Below are positions 26,381 to 34,699 of a DNA stretch of 64,000 nucleotides, in pieces; the first letter of the stretch is position 1, and each line of letters opens with the position of its first letter. The position numbers and the translations under genes were made by a program. This DNA is from Gloeotrichia echinulata CP02 (lineage in GTDB: Bacteria; Cyanobacteriota; Cyanobacteriia; Cyanobacteriales; Nostocaceae): assembly GCA_038087035.1 (NCBI GenBank), contig CP051187.1:1116001-1180000 (forward strand), written 5' to 3'. Under the pieces are notes generated by a model. It made no database searches and was not told the origin of the DNA. It saw only the letters and a list, made by a program, of their open reading frames with translations.

Positions 26381-27121
26381 TTATTGAGATGTGGTGAGAA
26401 ATTCGGGTAAGGTCAAATCAAATCCGGCTTGCTCATATATTTCTAATAGTAAGTTCTGTAAATTTAATTCTATTTCCTGTTCTTGCTGTGCTAAAGGAAT
26501 AGTAGAATTAGGGATAGCTTCTCTCACGCTAAAAGCGAATAATTGAGCCGAGGGTAAGCAATCTGACCTGACGACTAAAATCCGATAGTCTGTATCAGGA
26601 ATATTTGTGATAATTGGCATTTGATCGCCATTCCTGATTAAATCAATTTCTACTAAATTAGTATCACTTTGTAATATTTTTTCTCTTTTATCTAAATAAG
26701 ATTTCCTTCCTGCCTTTGTGCGTTTATTGGTAGGAGAAAGCACTTCAACTACTGTTATTACTTTACCAGTAGACACTTCTCTAATTTCTAAATATCCTTC
26801 TTTGATTTCTAAAGGTAATGGTAAGGTGACAGTAATAGATTTATTTGCTGTGTCAGTGGGTAAAGTTGCTATTGCTGTTTTATTACTATTTAATTGTTGT
26901 TCCTTTTGTTTTGCTGATAAAATGGCTAAATCAGGAATACCGATTAAGATAGCATCTTCATTACTCATTCTGTAGGTACGTTTTTCAATTGCCACTCGAT
27001 ATTTAGGACGTAAAGTAGGAGATATAGCAATAGCGATCGCTGTAATTAATCTATGGTGTACCTCTGACCATAAATCAGGATTTTCTAAATAGGGATTCAT
27101 TCCCGGAAATGGATACTTCAT
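26381..27121 (-). CDS. DUF4058 family protein
   Basis: This 246-aa protein begins MKYPFPGMNPYLENPDLWSE, the diagnostic start of DUF4058. LRPKYRVAIEKRTY, VVEVLSPTNKR (the conserved E.LSP.NK motif) and YLDKREKILQSDTNLVEIDL follow. This core looks like a PD-(D/E)xK-type nuclease-like fold, but the biochemical role is unknown. The protein ends EQAGFDLTLPEFLTTSQ, about 30 residues shorter than many relatives. A matching tail is found downstream beyond a heptamer repeat array, suggesting 3' disruption. DUF4058 genes are abundant and often solitary in filamentous cyanobacteria. Confidence 0.85.
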   Translation of the reverse strand: MKYPFPGMNPYLENPDLWSEVHHRLITAIAIAISPTLRPKYRVAIEKRTYRMSNEDAILIGIPDLAILSAKQKEQQLNSNKTAIATLPTDTANKSITVTLPLPLEIKEGYLEIREVSTGKVITVVEVLSPTNKRTKAGRKSYLDKREKILQSDTNLVEIDLIRNGDQMPIITNIPDTDYRILVVRSDCLPSAQLFAFSVREAIPNSTIPLAQQEQEIELNLQNLLLEIYEQAGFDLTLPEFLTTSQ

Positions 27122-27165
27122 AAGTATATATATAATATTTATTAACTTACTATAACTTTAGTGTA

Positions 27166-27268
27166 TAGCACTTCCTATTCAGATGAGGTACAAAATTGTA
27201 TCACGCGATGTAGGGGCACGGCACTGCCGTGCCCTTACCGATGTACCTCACTAGGGCGAGAAACGCTA
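27166..27268. repeat. 103-bp TA-flanked MITE, copy 1
   Basis: TAGCACTTCC...GAAACGCTA flanked by TA at 27164-27165 and 27269-27270. It is essentially identical to 33212-33314. It lies in the 359-bp gap 27122-27480, which is otherwise without a gene. Confidence 0.88.
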
Positions 27269-27480
27269 TATAGCAATTTTTGCGCTTAGGAAGTAAGTCT
27301 TCATTGGAAGTCGGCGGGAAACTCCATCCCTAGGGGGAGCAACGCGAAAAAGTGAGATCATCGTGAAGTGAACAGAGGGAGCAGGGGGAGAAATGGGAGC
27401 AGGGGGGCATTTTGGCTTCCCCTGCTTCCCCTGCAAAACCTACGCAGTATTGGGGGAGGAAGAGCCGAGGCCCTATTCCC

Positions 27481-28386
27481 CTAAAATCCTAATTTTGCCA
27501 ACACTGGCTTAGTGGAAACGATGTGGCGTTCTAAACCGAGTGCTTCTGGACTAACTCCTAGGGCTAAAGCAATCAACTGGGGTAAATGCAAGACTGGCAA
27601 ACCTAGCTTCTGTCCAATCACCTTTTCGACCTCTGGCTGACGAGAATCTAAATTTAAATGGCACAGAGGACAAGGAGTGACCAAACAATCAGCATCAGCG
27701 GCCATTGCTTCTTGAATATGAGTCCCCGCCATTTGGAAAGATTGGGTAGTGGCATAGCTAGACAGAGGCCAACCACAACATTGGGTGCGACCGCGATAAT
27801 AAATTGGCGTTGCGCCCACCGCCCGAAACACATTTTCCATTGCTTCTGGTTGGAAGGGGTCATCATAGGGCATGGACTTTTGGGCACGGAGGAGATAGCA
27901 TCCATAAAAAGCCGCGCATTTTAGTCCAGTCAACTGGCGCTGGACACGTTTTGTGATTTCTTCTAAACCGTAATCTGTAACCAGAGCATAAAGGAGATGT
28001 TTAACCTCGGTACTGCCGCGATAAGGTGAACAGCCTTGTTTATTTAATAAACCATTCACCTGATCAATGTATGCTGGATTTGAAGTCTGACATTCTTTGA
28101 GGCGTTCATCCACATGACCAATCACACCTTGACAAGTGCTGCAATGGGTCAGCAGAGGCAAATTTAATTCTTCTGCTAAGGCGATATTTCTAGCATTGAC
28201 CGTATCTTCCAGCAATTGAGAATCTTCTTTGAAGGTGCCTGAACCACAACAAGCAGCTTTTTTTAACTCAACGAGTTGAATGCCAAGTGCTTGGGTGAGT
28301 GCTTGGGTTGAGAGATAAAGCTCCCGACAAGCACCCTGGGCAACACAACCAGGAAAGTAAGCGTATTTTAGCGGTTGAGATAGCAT
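27481..28386 (-). CDS. HdrB-like CCG-domain iron-sulfur protein
   Basis: This 301-aa protein contains two cysteine-rich CCG domains. The first has FPGCVAQGAC and AACCGSGTF (45-53), with THCSTCQG between; the second has FYGCYLLR, TQCCGWPLS and TPCPLCHLNLD. These bind a non-cubane 4Fe-4S cluster in HdrB of heterodisulfide reductase and a similar cluster in SdhE/SdhF-type proteins. In cyanobacteria the protein occurs without HdrA/HdrC and may act with succinate dehydrogenase or another disulfide/quinone redox partner; that is inference. Length is normal, all cysteines are in place and the start is ATG. It diverges from the acpP side. Confidence 0.85.
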   Translation of the reverse strand: MLSQPLKYAYFPGCVAQGACRELYLSTQALTQALGIQLVELKKAACCGSGTFKEDSQLLEDTVNARNIALAEELNLPLLTHCSTCQGVIGHVDERLKECQTSNPAYIDQVNGLLNKQGCSPYRGSTEVKHLLYALVTDYGLEEITKRVQRQLTGLKCAAFYGCYLLRAQKSMPYDDPFQPEAMENVFRAVGATPIYYRGRTQCCGWPLSSYATTQSFQMAGTHIQEAMAADADCLVTPCPLCHLNLDSRQPEVEKVIGQKLGLPVLHLPQLIALALGVSPEALGLERHIVSTKPVLAKLGF

Positions 28387-28574
28387 ATAAGTATGTGTGG
28401 GTTAGGGCTGATCCCCTGAACAATAACTGTTTTATCATCCTTTGCTAGTGTCGCTGGCAAAGTGGTCGATTTTGACTAGGGCTTTGTAAAAAAAAATTAG
28501 TAAGAATTGCAAAACAGCAACATATATCCAGTGTATGTGATCGCGCTTTCCGATAAGATGTATATGCTCAAAAC
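28387..28574. other. Divergent intergenic stretch
   Basis: The upstream region of the HdrB-like gene. A run of A (28488-28496) and a short GATCGC site are the only notable features. No gene. Confidence 0.4.
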
Positions 28575-28985
28575 GATGTAGCTCGTCAGAAACCCCACGC
28601 CTTTAGGCGGGGGCTTGAAAAAAAGCCCTAATCTGACCAGACTAAGTTCTTAACTGAACTACGTTAGAGGCAAGCGTTAAAGACCTACCAAGGAATGCGT
28701 AGCTAGTTCCTTGCTCTAGAACCGGACGATTAAACAGGCTTAACGGGGTTAAACCAGTGTCGTTTGGATAGTTACCGACCTCTAACATTGTCGTTCGCGC
28801 AGCGTCTCCCCTTGGGAGAAGCTCACTTTACTGGAGTAGCAAGGCAATTCCCGGCATACAGGGAAGTGGATAAGTACTACTCCTCTACTTATCCAACCCC
28901 GAAAGGGGGACAGCGAATAAATACGCAAACGCGCCTTACCCCCATACATGAATGCAGGGGTTTCCACGGCGCGAAGACTCTGATG
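28575..28985 (+). ncRNA. Structured RNA locus, omega/HEARO-like, orphan (tentative)
   Basis: About 410 bp with no plausible protein but many strong helices. A 6-bp closing pair 28585-28590/28632-28637 encloses the CCCCaCGCC-TTTA-GGCGgGGG hairpin (28593-28613) and a competing GGGCTT/AAGCCC pair. Others are CAAGGAA/TTCCTTG (28689-28713), TCTCCC/GGGAGA near 28805-28820, the perfect 9-bp GGATAAGTA/TACTTATCC (28868-28894), CCCC-GAAA-GGGG, and CGCGCC/GGCGCG (28930-28973). This density of helices resembles the guide RNAs of IscB (HEARO) or TnpB elements, which often survive as orphans in cyanobacteria. No iscB or tnpB gene is adjacent; acpP follows by about 40 bp. The class and strand are inferred. 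Confidence 0.5.
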
Positions 28986-29023
28986 ACGAGCAAATTATAG
29001 CAATTGGTTAAGGACTTTTATCT

Positions 29024-29275
29024 ATGAGCCAAACGGAAACTTTTGAAAGAGTCAAGGCAATCGTTGCCGAACAACTGAGTGTTGAGGCTGAAAAGATCAC
29101 ACCAGAGTCAGTTTTTATGGAAGACCTAGGGGCTGATTCCCTGGATACTGTTGAATTAGTCATGGCTTTGGAAGAAGAATTTGAGATCGAAATTCCCGAT
29201 GAAGCCGCTGAAAAGATTGCATCAGTTCAAGACGCAGTGGATTACATCCACAAGCAAGTTGGTGCATCATCTTAA
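29024..29275 (+). CDS. acpP: Acyl carrier protein
   Basis: This 83-aa acidic helical protein has the phosphopantetheine attachment motif GADSLDTVELVMALEEEF; the modified Ser is in DSL. The rest (FERVKAIVAEQLSVEAEKIT and IEIPDEAAEKI) matches bacterial AcpP throughout. It carries growing acyl chains for fatty-acid synthesis and supplies acyl-ACP to enzymes such as LpxD. fabF follows 193 bp downstream on the same strand. The structured RNA-like locus ends about 40 bp before its start, so it may lie in the acpP leader or promoter region. Confidence 0.97.
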   Translation: MSQTETFERVKAIVAEQLSVEAEKITPESVFMEDLGADSLDTVELVMALEEEFEIEIPDEAAEKIASVQDAVDYIHKQVGASS

Positions 29276-29285
29276 GGAAGTGCTG

Positions 29286-29360
29286 TTAACGGTAGCGGGG
29301 CGTTTAGCCCGTGCTGTTAGCGTAGCGGGGCGTAGCGGGGCGTAGCCCGTGCTGAGTTCT
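29286..29360. repeat. gtagcggggc short repeats
   Basis: The unit agcggggcgt is repeated four times, alternating with agcccgtgctg, between acpP and fabF. It can fold through gggc/gccc pairs. Confidence 0.7.
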
Positions 29361-29468
29361 GAGGAGTTAAGAGTCAACTCTTTCTCCCGATCTTCCTCCC
29401 AGGTCACTACTCACCACTCAGCACTCATACCTTTATTTGCAACTTTCTCGCCATCTTGAAACTAAGTC

Positions 29469-30716
29469 ATGACAGATTATAAACGTAAACGCGTTGTTGT
29501 AACTGGTGTTGGCGCGATTACACCGATTGGCAACACACCAGCGCAATATTGGAAAGGATTGTTGAGTGGAAGCAATGGCATTGACTACATCACGGCTTTT
29601 GATGCGTCTAAGCATGATTGCCGCATTGCTGGTGAAGTAAAAAACTTCAATCCACACGATCACATGGAGCCGAAAGAAGCCAAGCGCATGGATCGGTTTT
29701 CTCAATTTGGGGTGGCGGCGGCAAAACAGGCTCTATCTGACGCGCAGTTAAAAATCGATGAATTAAATGCCGAACAGGTGGGTGTGATCATTGGTTCTGG
29801 CATTGGTGGTCTTAAGGTTTTAGAAGACCAGCAAACTATCTACCTCAATCGGGGTCCTGATCGCTGTAGTCCGTTCATGATACCGATGATGATCGCCAAT
29901 ATGGCAGCGGGGTTGACAGCAATTCACACTGGTGCAATGGGACCTAATTCTTGCTCTGTGACTGCTTGCGCCGCTGGTTCTAATGCCATTGGAGATGCGT
30001 TTCGCCAGATTCAATGGGGGTATGCCCAAGCGATGATTTGCGGCGGATGTGAGGCAGCGATTACCCCCTTGGGAGTGGCTGGGTTTGCCGCAGCTAAGGC
30101 ACTTTCAAAAAGCAATAACCCCGCCAATGCTTGCCGTCCGTTTGACCACAAACGCGATGGATTTGTCATGGGTGAAGGGGCGGGAATTTTGATTCTCGAA
30201 GAACTAGAATACGCCAAAAGTCGCGGCGCACGCATTTATGCGGAAATCGTCGGCTATGGGATGACCTGTGATGCCTATCATATTACGTCCCCAGTCCCCG
30301 GTGGTTTAGGAGCAGCCAGAGCCATACAATTAGCCCTCAAGGATGGCGGACTCACCCCAGAAATGGTAAGTTACATCAATGCTCATGGCACCAGCACCCC
30401 AGCTAATGATTCGACGGAAACAGCCGCGATGAAAAAAGCTTTGGGCGAATATGCCTATAAGGTGGCAATTAGCTCAACTAAATCGATGACAGGCCATCTG
30501 TTGGGCGGTTCTGGAGGCATTGAAGCAGTGGCGACGGTATTGGCGATCGCCAATGACGAAATACCACCAACAATTAATCTAGAAAATCCCGATCCAGAAT
30601 GTGACCTGGATTACGTTCCCCACGTTAGCCGCGCTCAAACAATCGAAGTGGCACTATCCAATTCTTTTGGGTTTGGCGGTCATAATGTGACCCTAGCCTT
30701 TAAGAAGTACCACTAA
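29469..30716 (+). CDS. fabF: Beta-ketoacyl-ACP synthase II
   Basis: This 415-aa thiolase-fold enzyme begins KRVVVTGVGAITPIGN. It has the catalytic Cys in VTACAAGSNAIG and the two active-site His in NAHGTSTPANDSTE and KSMTGHLLGGSGG. SNSFGFGGHN near the C-terminus completes the family pattern. It condenses malonyl-ACP with acyl-ACP to elongate fatty acids. It follows acpP and precedes tkt on the same strand, a conserved order in filamentous cyanobacteria. Length and catalytic residues are normal. Three opposite-strand frames are shadows. Confidence 0.97.
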   Translation: MTDYKRKRVVVTGVGAITPIGNTPAQYWKGLLSGSNGIDYITAFDASKHDCRIAGEVKNFNPHDHMEPKEAKRMDRFSQFGVAAAKQALSDAQLKIDELNAEQVGVIIGSGIGGLKVLEDQQTIYLNRGPDRCSPFMIPMMIANMAAGLTAIHTGAMGPNSCSVTACAAGSNAIGDAFRQIQWGYAQAMICGGCEAAITPLGVAGFAAAKALSKSNNPANACRPFDHKRDGFVMGEGAGILILEELEYAKSRGARIYAEIVGYGMTCDAYHITSPVPGGLGAARAIQLALKDGGLTPEMVSYINAHGTSTPANDSTETAAMKKALGEYAYKVAISSTKSMTGHLLGGSGGIEAVATVLAIANDEIPPTINLENPDPECDLDYVPHVSRAQTIEVALSNSFGFGGHNVTLAFKKYH

Positions 30717-30780
30717 AATCGCCAATTTTGCCGCTTTTTCAGTTCTCCTCAGAGTTGGTGTGTGAACAGTATCATAGATA

Positions 30781-30812
30781 TCATTCTGAACCAAACCCAC
30801 GGTTCAGAATGA
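30781..30812 (+). terminator. Hairpin downstream of fabF
   Basis: A perfect 12-bp stem TCATTCTGAACC / GGTTCAGAATGA with an 8-base loop, 62 bp after the fabF stop. No T-run follows, so it may be a processing or partial termination signal. A second small hairpin (ATCAGC-taccag-GCTGAT) is at 30919-30936. The remainder of 30717-31048 has no gene and should hold the tkt promoter. Confidence 0.5.
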
Positions 30813-31048
30813 CCAAATTATTAGCCTGATTTATCACTAGAAACTCAGAAGATCCCGCTTGTCCATCGACAATCGAGAATGGGATGATAAAGATACTGTG
30901 GGCAAATTACAATCAGTCATCAGCTACCAGGCTGATGGTAGGGGACTTATCCCCAAGCAGAAAACAGTTAATATTAAAAGTTAACTGAGAAAACAACCCC
31001 GGTAAAGAGCTACTCAGAGTGCTAACCCGTCGTTAAAAACAAGAGACT

Positions 31049-33061
31049 ATGGCTGTTGCAACCCAATCCCTCGAAGAACTTTGTATTAACTCCATCCGCT
31101 TTTTGGCAATTGATGCCGTCGAAAAGGCAAAATCGGGACACCCAGGGCTGCCGATGGGCGCGGCTCCTATGGCTTTTGTGCTATGGGACCGCTTTTTGAA
31201 GTTTAATCCCAAAAATCCTAAGTGGTTCAACCGCGATCGCTTTGTCTTGTCTGCTGGTCATGGCTCTATGTTGCAGTATGCCCTGCTCTATCTGGCAGGC
31301 TACGATAGTGTCACGATTGAAGATATCAAGCAATTCCGCCAATGGGGTTCTAAAACTCCCGGTCACCCAGAAAACTTTGAAACAGATGGTGTGGAAGTCA
31401 CCACTGGACCCCTGGGTCAAGGAATTGCCAATGGGGTCGGTTTGGCAATAGCGGAAGCTCACCTCGCCGCTAAGTATAACAAACCCGATGCCACAATTGT
31501 TGACCATTACACCTACGTAATTTTGGGTGATGGTTGCAACATGGAAGGTATTTCCGGTGAAGCTGCTTCTTTCGCAGGGCACTTGGGATTAGGCAAACTC
31601 ATCGCTCTGTACGACGATAACCACATCTCTATCGATGGTTCCACAGATGTGGCATTCACCGAAGATGTTTCTTTGCGCTTTGAAGCTTACGGTTGGCATG
31701 TCCTGCATGTTAAAGATGGTAATACCGATTTAGAAGCGATCGCCAATGCCATTGCCGCAGCCAAAGCTGTCACCGACAAGCCGACGATGATTAAGGTGAC
31801 AACTACCATCGGGTACGGTTCCCCCAACAAGCAAAACACCGCTGGAATTCACGGTGCGGCTTTGGGTACAGATGAAGTAGCCAAAACTCGGGAAAAATTG
31901 GTCTGGGAATACGAGCCTTTCGTTGTCCCCCAAGACGCTCTCAACCACACCCGCAAAGCAGTGGAACGCGGTGCTGGCTACGAAGCCGACTGGAACAAGA
32001 CATATGCTGACTACAAATCTAAGTATCCCCAAGAAGCATCTGAGTTTGAACGTTACATTAGCAGCAAATTGCCTGACGGTTGGGATAAGGTTCTGCCAAC
32101 CTACACCCCCGAAGACAAAGCACTCCCCACCCGGAAGCACTCAGAAACCTGCTTGAACAAACTGGCGGTAGTTTTACCTGAGTTAATTGGTGGTTCCGCT
32201 GACTTGACCCACTCCAACCTGACCGAGATCAAAGGTAAAGGCGATTTCCAAAAAGGGCAATACCAAAACCCCAACATCCACTATGGTGTGCGGGAACATG
32301 CTATGGGCGCAATTGTTAATGGTATAGCGCTGCATGGTTCGGGATTAATTCCCTACGGTGCTACCTTCTTGATCTTCACAGACTACATGCGGGCTGCTAT
32401 CCGCTTATCTGCTTTGTCCCAAGCTGGTGGAATTTGGGTGATGACCCATGACTCCATTGGACAAGGTGAAGATGGCCCCACCCACCAACCCATCGAAACT
32501 CTGGCTTCACTGCGGGCTATTCCTAACCTGACTGTGATTCGCCCCGCAGACGGAAATGAAAGTTCTGGGGCTTATAAAATAGCGATTGAGAGGGCAAAAG
32601 CAAATGCTCCTACCCTGTTGGCGTTTACCCGTCAAAATGTCCCCAACTTGGCTGGTACCTCCATTGAGGGTGTGGCTAAGGGTGGATACACTGTGGTGGA
32701 AACCGAAGGTACTCCTGATATCATCCTGATTGGCACGGGTTCAGAATTGAGCCTCTGCGTCACTGCAGCTGAGAAACTCACAGCCGAAGGTAAGAAGGTT
32801 CGTGTTGTTTCCCTACCTGCGTGGGATCTGTTTGAAACACAGGATGCAGCTTATAAAGAATCTGTTCTCCCGAAAGCTGTCACCAAGCGCTTGGCTGTAG
32901 AAGCTGCTTCCAGTTTTGGCTGGCACAAGTACATTGGTACTGAAGGCGATATTGTGAGCATTGATCGCTTTGGTGCTTCGGCTCCAGGTGGTGTTTTGTT
33001 AGAAAAGTTTGGCTTTAGCGTTGATAATGTGTTAGCTAAGGCTAAAGCATTGTTGGGTTAA
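31049..33061 (+). CDS. tkt: Transketolase
   Basis: This 670-aa thiamine-diphosphate enzyme has FLAIDAVEKAKSGHPGLPMG at the N-terminus, the substrate/TPP His in SAGHGSMLQYALLYL, and the TPP-Mg motif GDGCNMEGISGEAASFAGH ending near NHISIDG. The pyrimidine domain carries NIHYGVREHAMGAIVNGIAL and MTHDSIGQGEDGPTHQPIE. It moves two-carbon units between ketoses and aldoses in the Calvin-Benson and pentose-phosphate pathways. All motifs are intact and the length is typical. It lies 330 bp downstream of fabF and probably has its own promoter, with a terminator after it. Confidence 0.97.
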   Translation: MAVATQSLEELCINSIRFLAIDAVEKAKSGHPGLPMGAAPMAFVLWDRFLKFNPKNPKWFNRDRFVLSAGHGSMLQYALLYLAGYDSVTIEDIKQFRQWGSKTPGHPENFETDGVEVTTGPLGQGIANGVGLAIAEAHLAAKYNKPDATIVDHYTYVILGDGCNMEGISGEAASFAGHLGLGKLIALYDDNHISIDGSTDVAFTEDVSLRFEAYGWHVLHVKDGNTDLEAIANAIAAAKAVTDKPTMIKVTTTIGYGSPNKQNTAGIHGAALGTDEVAKTREKLVWEYEPFVVPQDALNHTRKAVERGAGYEADWNKTYADYKSKYPQEASEFERYISSKLPDGWDKVLPTYTPEDKALPTRKHSETCLNKLAVVLPELIGGSADLTHSNLTEIKGKGDFQKGQYQNPNIHYGVREHAMGAIVNGIALHGSGLIPYGATFLIFTDYMRAAIRLSALSQAGGIWVMTHDSIGQGEDGPTHQPIETLASLRAIPNLTVIRPADGNESSGAYKIAIERAKANAPTLLAFTRQNVPNLAGTSIEGVAKGGYTVVETEGTPDIILIGTGSELSLCVTAAEKLTAEGKKVRVVSLPAWDLFETQDAAYKESVLPKAVTKRLAVEAASSFGWHKYIGTEGDIVSIDRFGASAPGGVLLEKFGFSVDNVLAKAKALLG

Positions 33062-33095
33062 TAGTAACAGAATATTCTCTAATATTTTCTGGGGT

Positions 33096-33121
33096 GGGCT
33101 GAAAGGTCTGCCCTTTTTTTT
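33096..33121 (+). terminator. Rho-independent-type terminator of tkt
   Basis: GGGC...GCCC stem with an internal mismatch followed by eight T (33114-33121), 35 bp after the tkt stop. Confidence 0.6.
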
Positions 33122-33211
33122 AACGCAAAGGGGCGCTGAGGGAAGCGCAGAGGAACTTCCAGGAGAATTGTTTATAATTGGGGTAATGAGTTGATGAATT
33201 AGGGGGAGTTA

Positions 33212-33314
33212 TAGCACTTCCTATTCAGATGAGGTACAAAATTGTATCACGCGATGTAGGGGCACGGCACTGCCGTGCCCTTACCGATGTACCTCACTAG
33301 GGCGAGAAACGCTA
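33212..33314. repeat. 103-bp TA-flanked MITE, copy 2
   Basis: TAGCACTTCC...GAAACGCTA with TA at 33210-33211 and 33315-33316. It lies exactly between the AGGGGGAG ribosome-binding site (33201-33208) and the ATG (33316) of the next gene. The empty site is seen at the paralog (33616-33630). Confidence 0.93.
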
Positions 33315-33315
33315 T

Positions 33316-33609
33316 ATGCAGGAAGTGACAAATTACAATCAAGAACTTAGTAACCGGATATCGCCAATTGTAGACAACCTATTTAAAGGCAATAGCTTGT
33401 ATTTGGTGAAATTAAAAAAATGGGAAATGATGGAAATGTTGGTAGATTTGTTTGGGAGATTTTCACCAGAAGAAATGAGAGCTATTAAAGATGATGATTT
33501 AATACGCAGAATTGATAGTATTCTAGTTTTAGAAGCGGTTTCTGGTACTTTAAATGATTTAACGCCAGAGCAAATTAAAATGTACGATGAAGCTGTAAAA
33601 CGAAAATAG
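33316..33609 (+). CDS. Hypothetical protein, possible antitoxin (copy 1)
   Basis: This 97-aa protein is not recognised by family. It is predicted mostly helical, with NRISPIVDNLFKGNSLYLVK and WEMMEMLVDLFGRFSPEEM. It is a close tandem paralog of the gene at 33628: most of the first 50 codons match and the tails diverge. Its start codon abuts the 103-bp MITE, which has moved the original ribosome-binding site about 110 bp upstream, so translation is probably weak unless the MITE RNA folds the site back. It stands two genes upstream of a PIN toxin, hence the antitoxin suggestion. Confidence 0.65.
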   Translation: MQEVTNYNQELSNRISPIVDNLFKGNSLYLVKLKKWEMMEMLVDLFGRFSPEEMRAIKDDDLIRRIDSILVLEAVSGTLNDLTPEQIKMYDEAVKRK

Positions 33610-33627
33610 AATGAATGAGGGGGAGTT

Positions 33628-33921
33628 ATGCAAGAAGTTTCTAGCTATCAGCAAGAACTTAGTAACCGGATATCGCCAATTGTAGACAACCTATTTAAAA
33701 GCAATAGCTTGTATTTGGTCAAATTAAAAAAATGGGAAATGATGGAAATGCTGGTAGATTTATTTGGGCAATTGTCACCGGAAGAAATGAGAGCGATTAA
33801 CGAGCATGAACTGATACGCAGAATTAGAAAAATATTGACGTTAGAGGCAGTTTCTGGTACATTAGATGATTTATCACCTGAGCAAATAGCAATTTTCGAT
33901 GCAGCGGTGGAAGGGCGATAG
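33628..33921 (+). CDS. Hypothetical protein, possible antitoxin of the PIN toxin (copy 2)
   Basis: This 97-aa paralog of the preceding gene retains a strong ribosome-binding site (AGGGGGAG) seven bases before its ATG. The C-terminal half (ELIRRIRKILTLEAVSGTLD, then EQIAIFDAAVEGR) differs from copy 1. Its TAG stop is three bases before the GTG start of the PIN-domain gene, an arrangement typical of antitoxin-toxin operons. No known antitoxin DNA-binding fold was recognised, so this may be an undescribed antitoxin family; that is inference from position. Confidence 0.68.
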   Translation: MQEVSSYQQELSNRISPIVDNLFKSNSLYLVKLKKWEMMEMLVDLFGQLSPEEMRAINEHELIRRIRKILTLEAVSGTLDDLSPEQIAIFDAAVEGR

Positions 33922-33924
33922 AAA

Positions 33925-34332
33925 GTGACTTATCTCCTTGATTCAAATATTGTTAGTTACATTTTGAAAAAAATTACAACTGTTAATAATAAATTACGGG
34001 AGGTAAATCTTCGCGGGGATGAAATATTTATCAGTTGTATAACTTACTATGAAGTTAAACGAGGACTTTTAGCTGTAAATGCTACGAGACAGTTAGCCGA
34101 TTTTCAGCAGTTTTGTAGTGATTATGAAATTTTATTCGTGGATGATATAGAAATTATCGAAAAAGCCTGCGAAATTCATCTAGATTTAAAACTCAGGGGT
34201 TTAACTATCCAAGAGCAAGATATATTCATAGCAGCAACTGCTATTACACGCGGCTTAATTCTGGTTTCTAATGATTCTGATTTGCAGAGAGTGCAGGGTT
34301 TAAATTTAGAAAATTGGCTAGTTGAATCTTAG
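33925..34332 (+). CDS. PIN-domain (VapC-type) ribonuclease toxin
   Basis: This 135-aa protein starts at GTG with TYLLDSNIVSYILKK (first conserved Asp). It continues with ISCITYYEVKRGLL (conserved Glu) and QEQDIFIAATAITRGLILVS followed by NDSDLQRV (remaining acidic residues). The catalytic set is complete and the length typical of VapC. It follows the small helical protein by three bases. A partial second copy of its first 20 codons lies at 34821-34879 in a chimeric remnant. It probably cleaves RNA when its antitoxin is lost. Confidence 0.88.
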   Translation: MTYLLDSNIVSYILKKITTVNNKLREVNLRGDEIFISCITYYEVKRGLLAVNATRQLADFQQFCSDYEILFVDDIEIIEKACEIHLDLKLRGLTIQEQDIFIAATAITRGLILVSNDSDLQRVQGLNLENWLVES

Positions 34333-34345
34333 TAATAATTAGTTT

Positions 34346-34696
34346 ATGCGAGAAACATTTAAAGGGGAAAAACGGAATTCGGAAGACGATCATGCTGTGA
34401 GCATTTGGACATTTATCGACACAGGTGTAGAAATCACACAGGACGGAAGAGAAATCAATTTATTATTCATTCCTTATAGTAAAATTGGCTGTTTTAGCAT
34501 ACAAACTTTTTATGTAGAACGGTATAAGCAGAGTGAAAGATACCAAGAAAAATGGTATGGTGTAAAGTTCTCTATTGTTAGAACAGGGAATAATAATTTG
34601 TCAGATAATTTCTTTTCTCTTTCTTTTAGTGACTCTGATTATGGTAAATATTGTATTGAAAGAATTAAAGAAATTCTCCAAGCAAAGCTGAGTTAA
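34346..34696 (+). CDS. Hypothetical protein
   Basis: This 116-aa soluble protein is not recognised. It alternates short beta-like segments (AVSIWTFIDTGVEIT, INLLFIPYSKIGCFSIQTFY, YGVKFSIVRTG) and ends in a helix (YCIERIKEILQAKL). The pattern is reminiscent of small PH-like beta-barrels, but that is only an impression. It starts 13 bp after the PIN toxin gene and may be the last gene of that operon. It separates the intact toxin operon from the chimeric remnant that follows four bases later. Confidence 0.55.
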   Translation: MRETFKGEKRNSEDDHAVSIWTFIDTGVEITQDGREINLLFIPYSKIGCFSIQTFYVERYKQSERYQEKWYGVKFSIVRTGNNNLSDNFFSLSFSDSDYGKYCIERIKEILQAKLS

Positions 34697-34699
34697 ACT

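Noticed and set aside
28764..29000. Small frames on both strands upstream of acpP
   Set aside because: They run through perfect hairpins and have no protein-like composition; the region is better explained as structured RNA.
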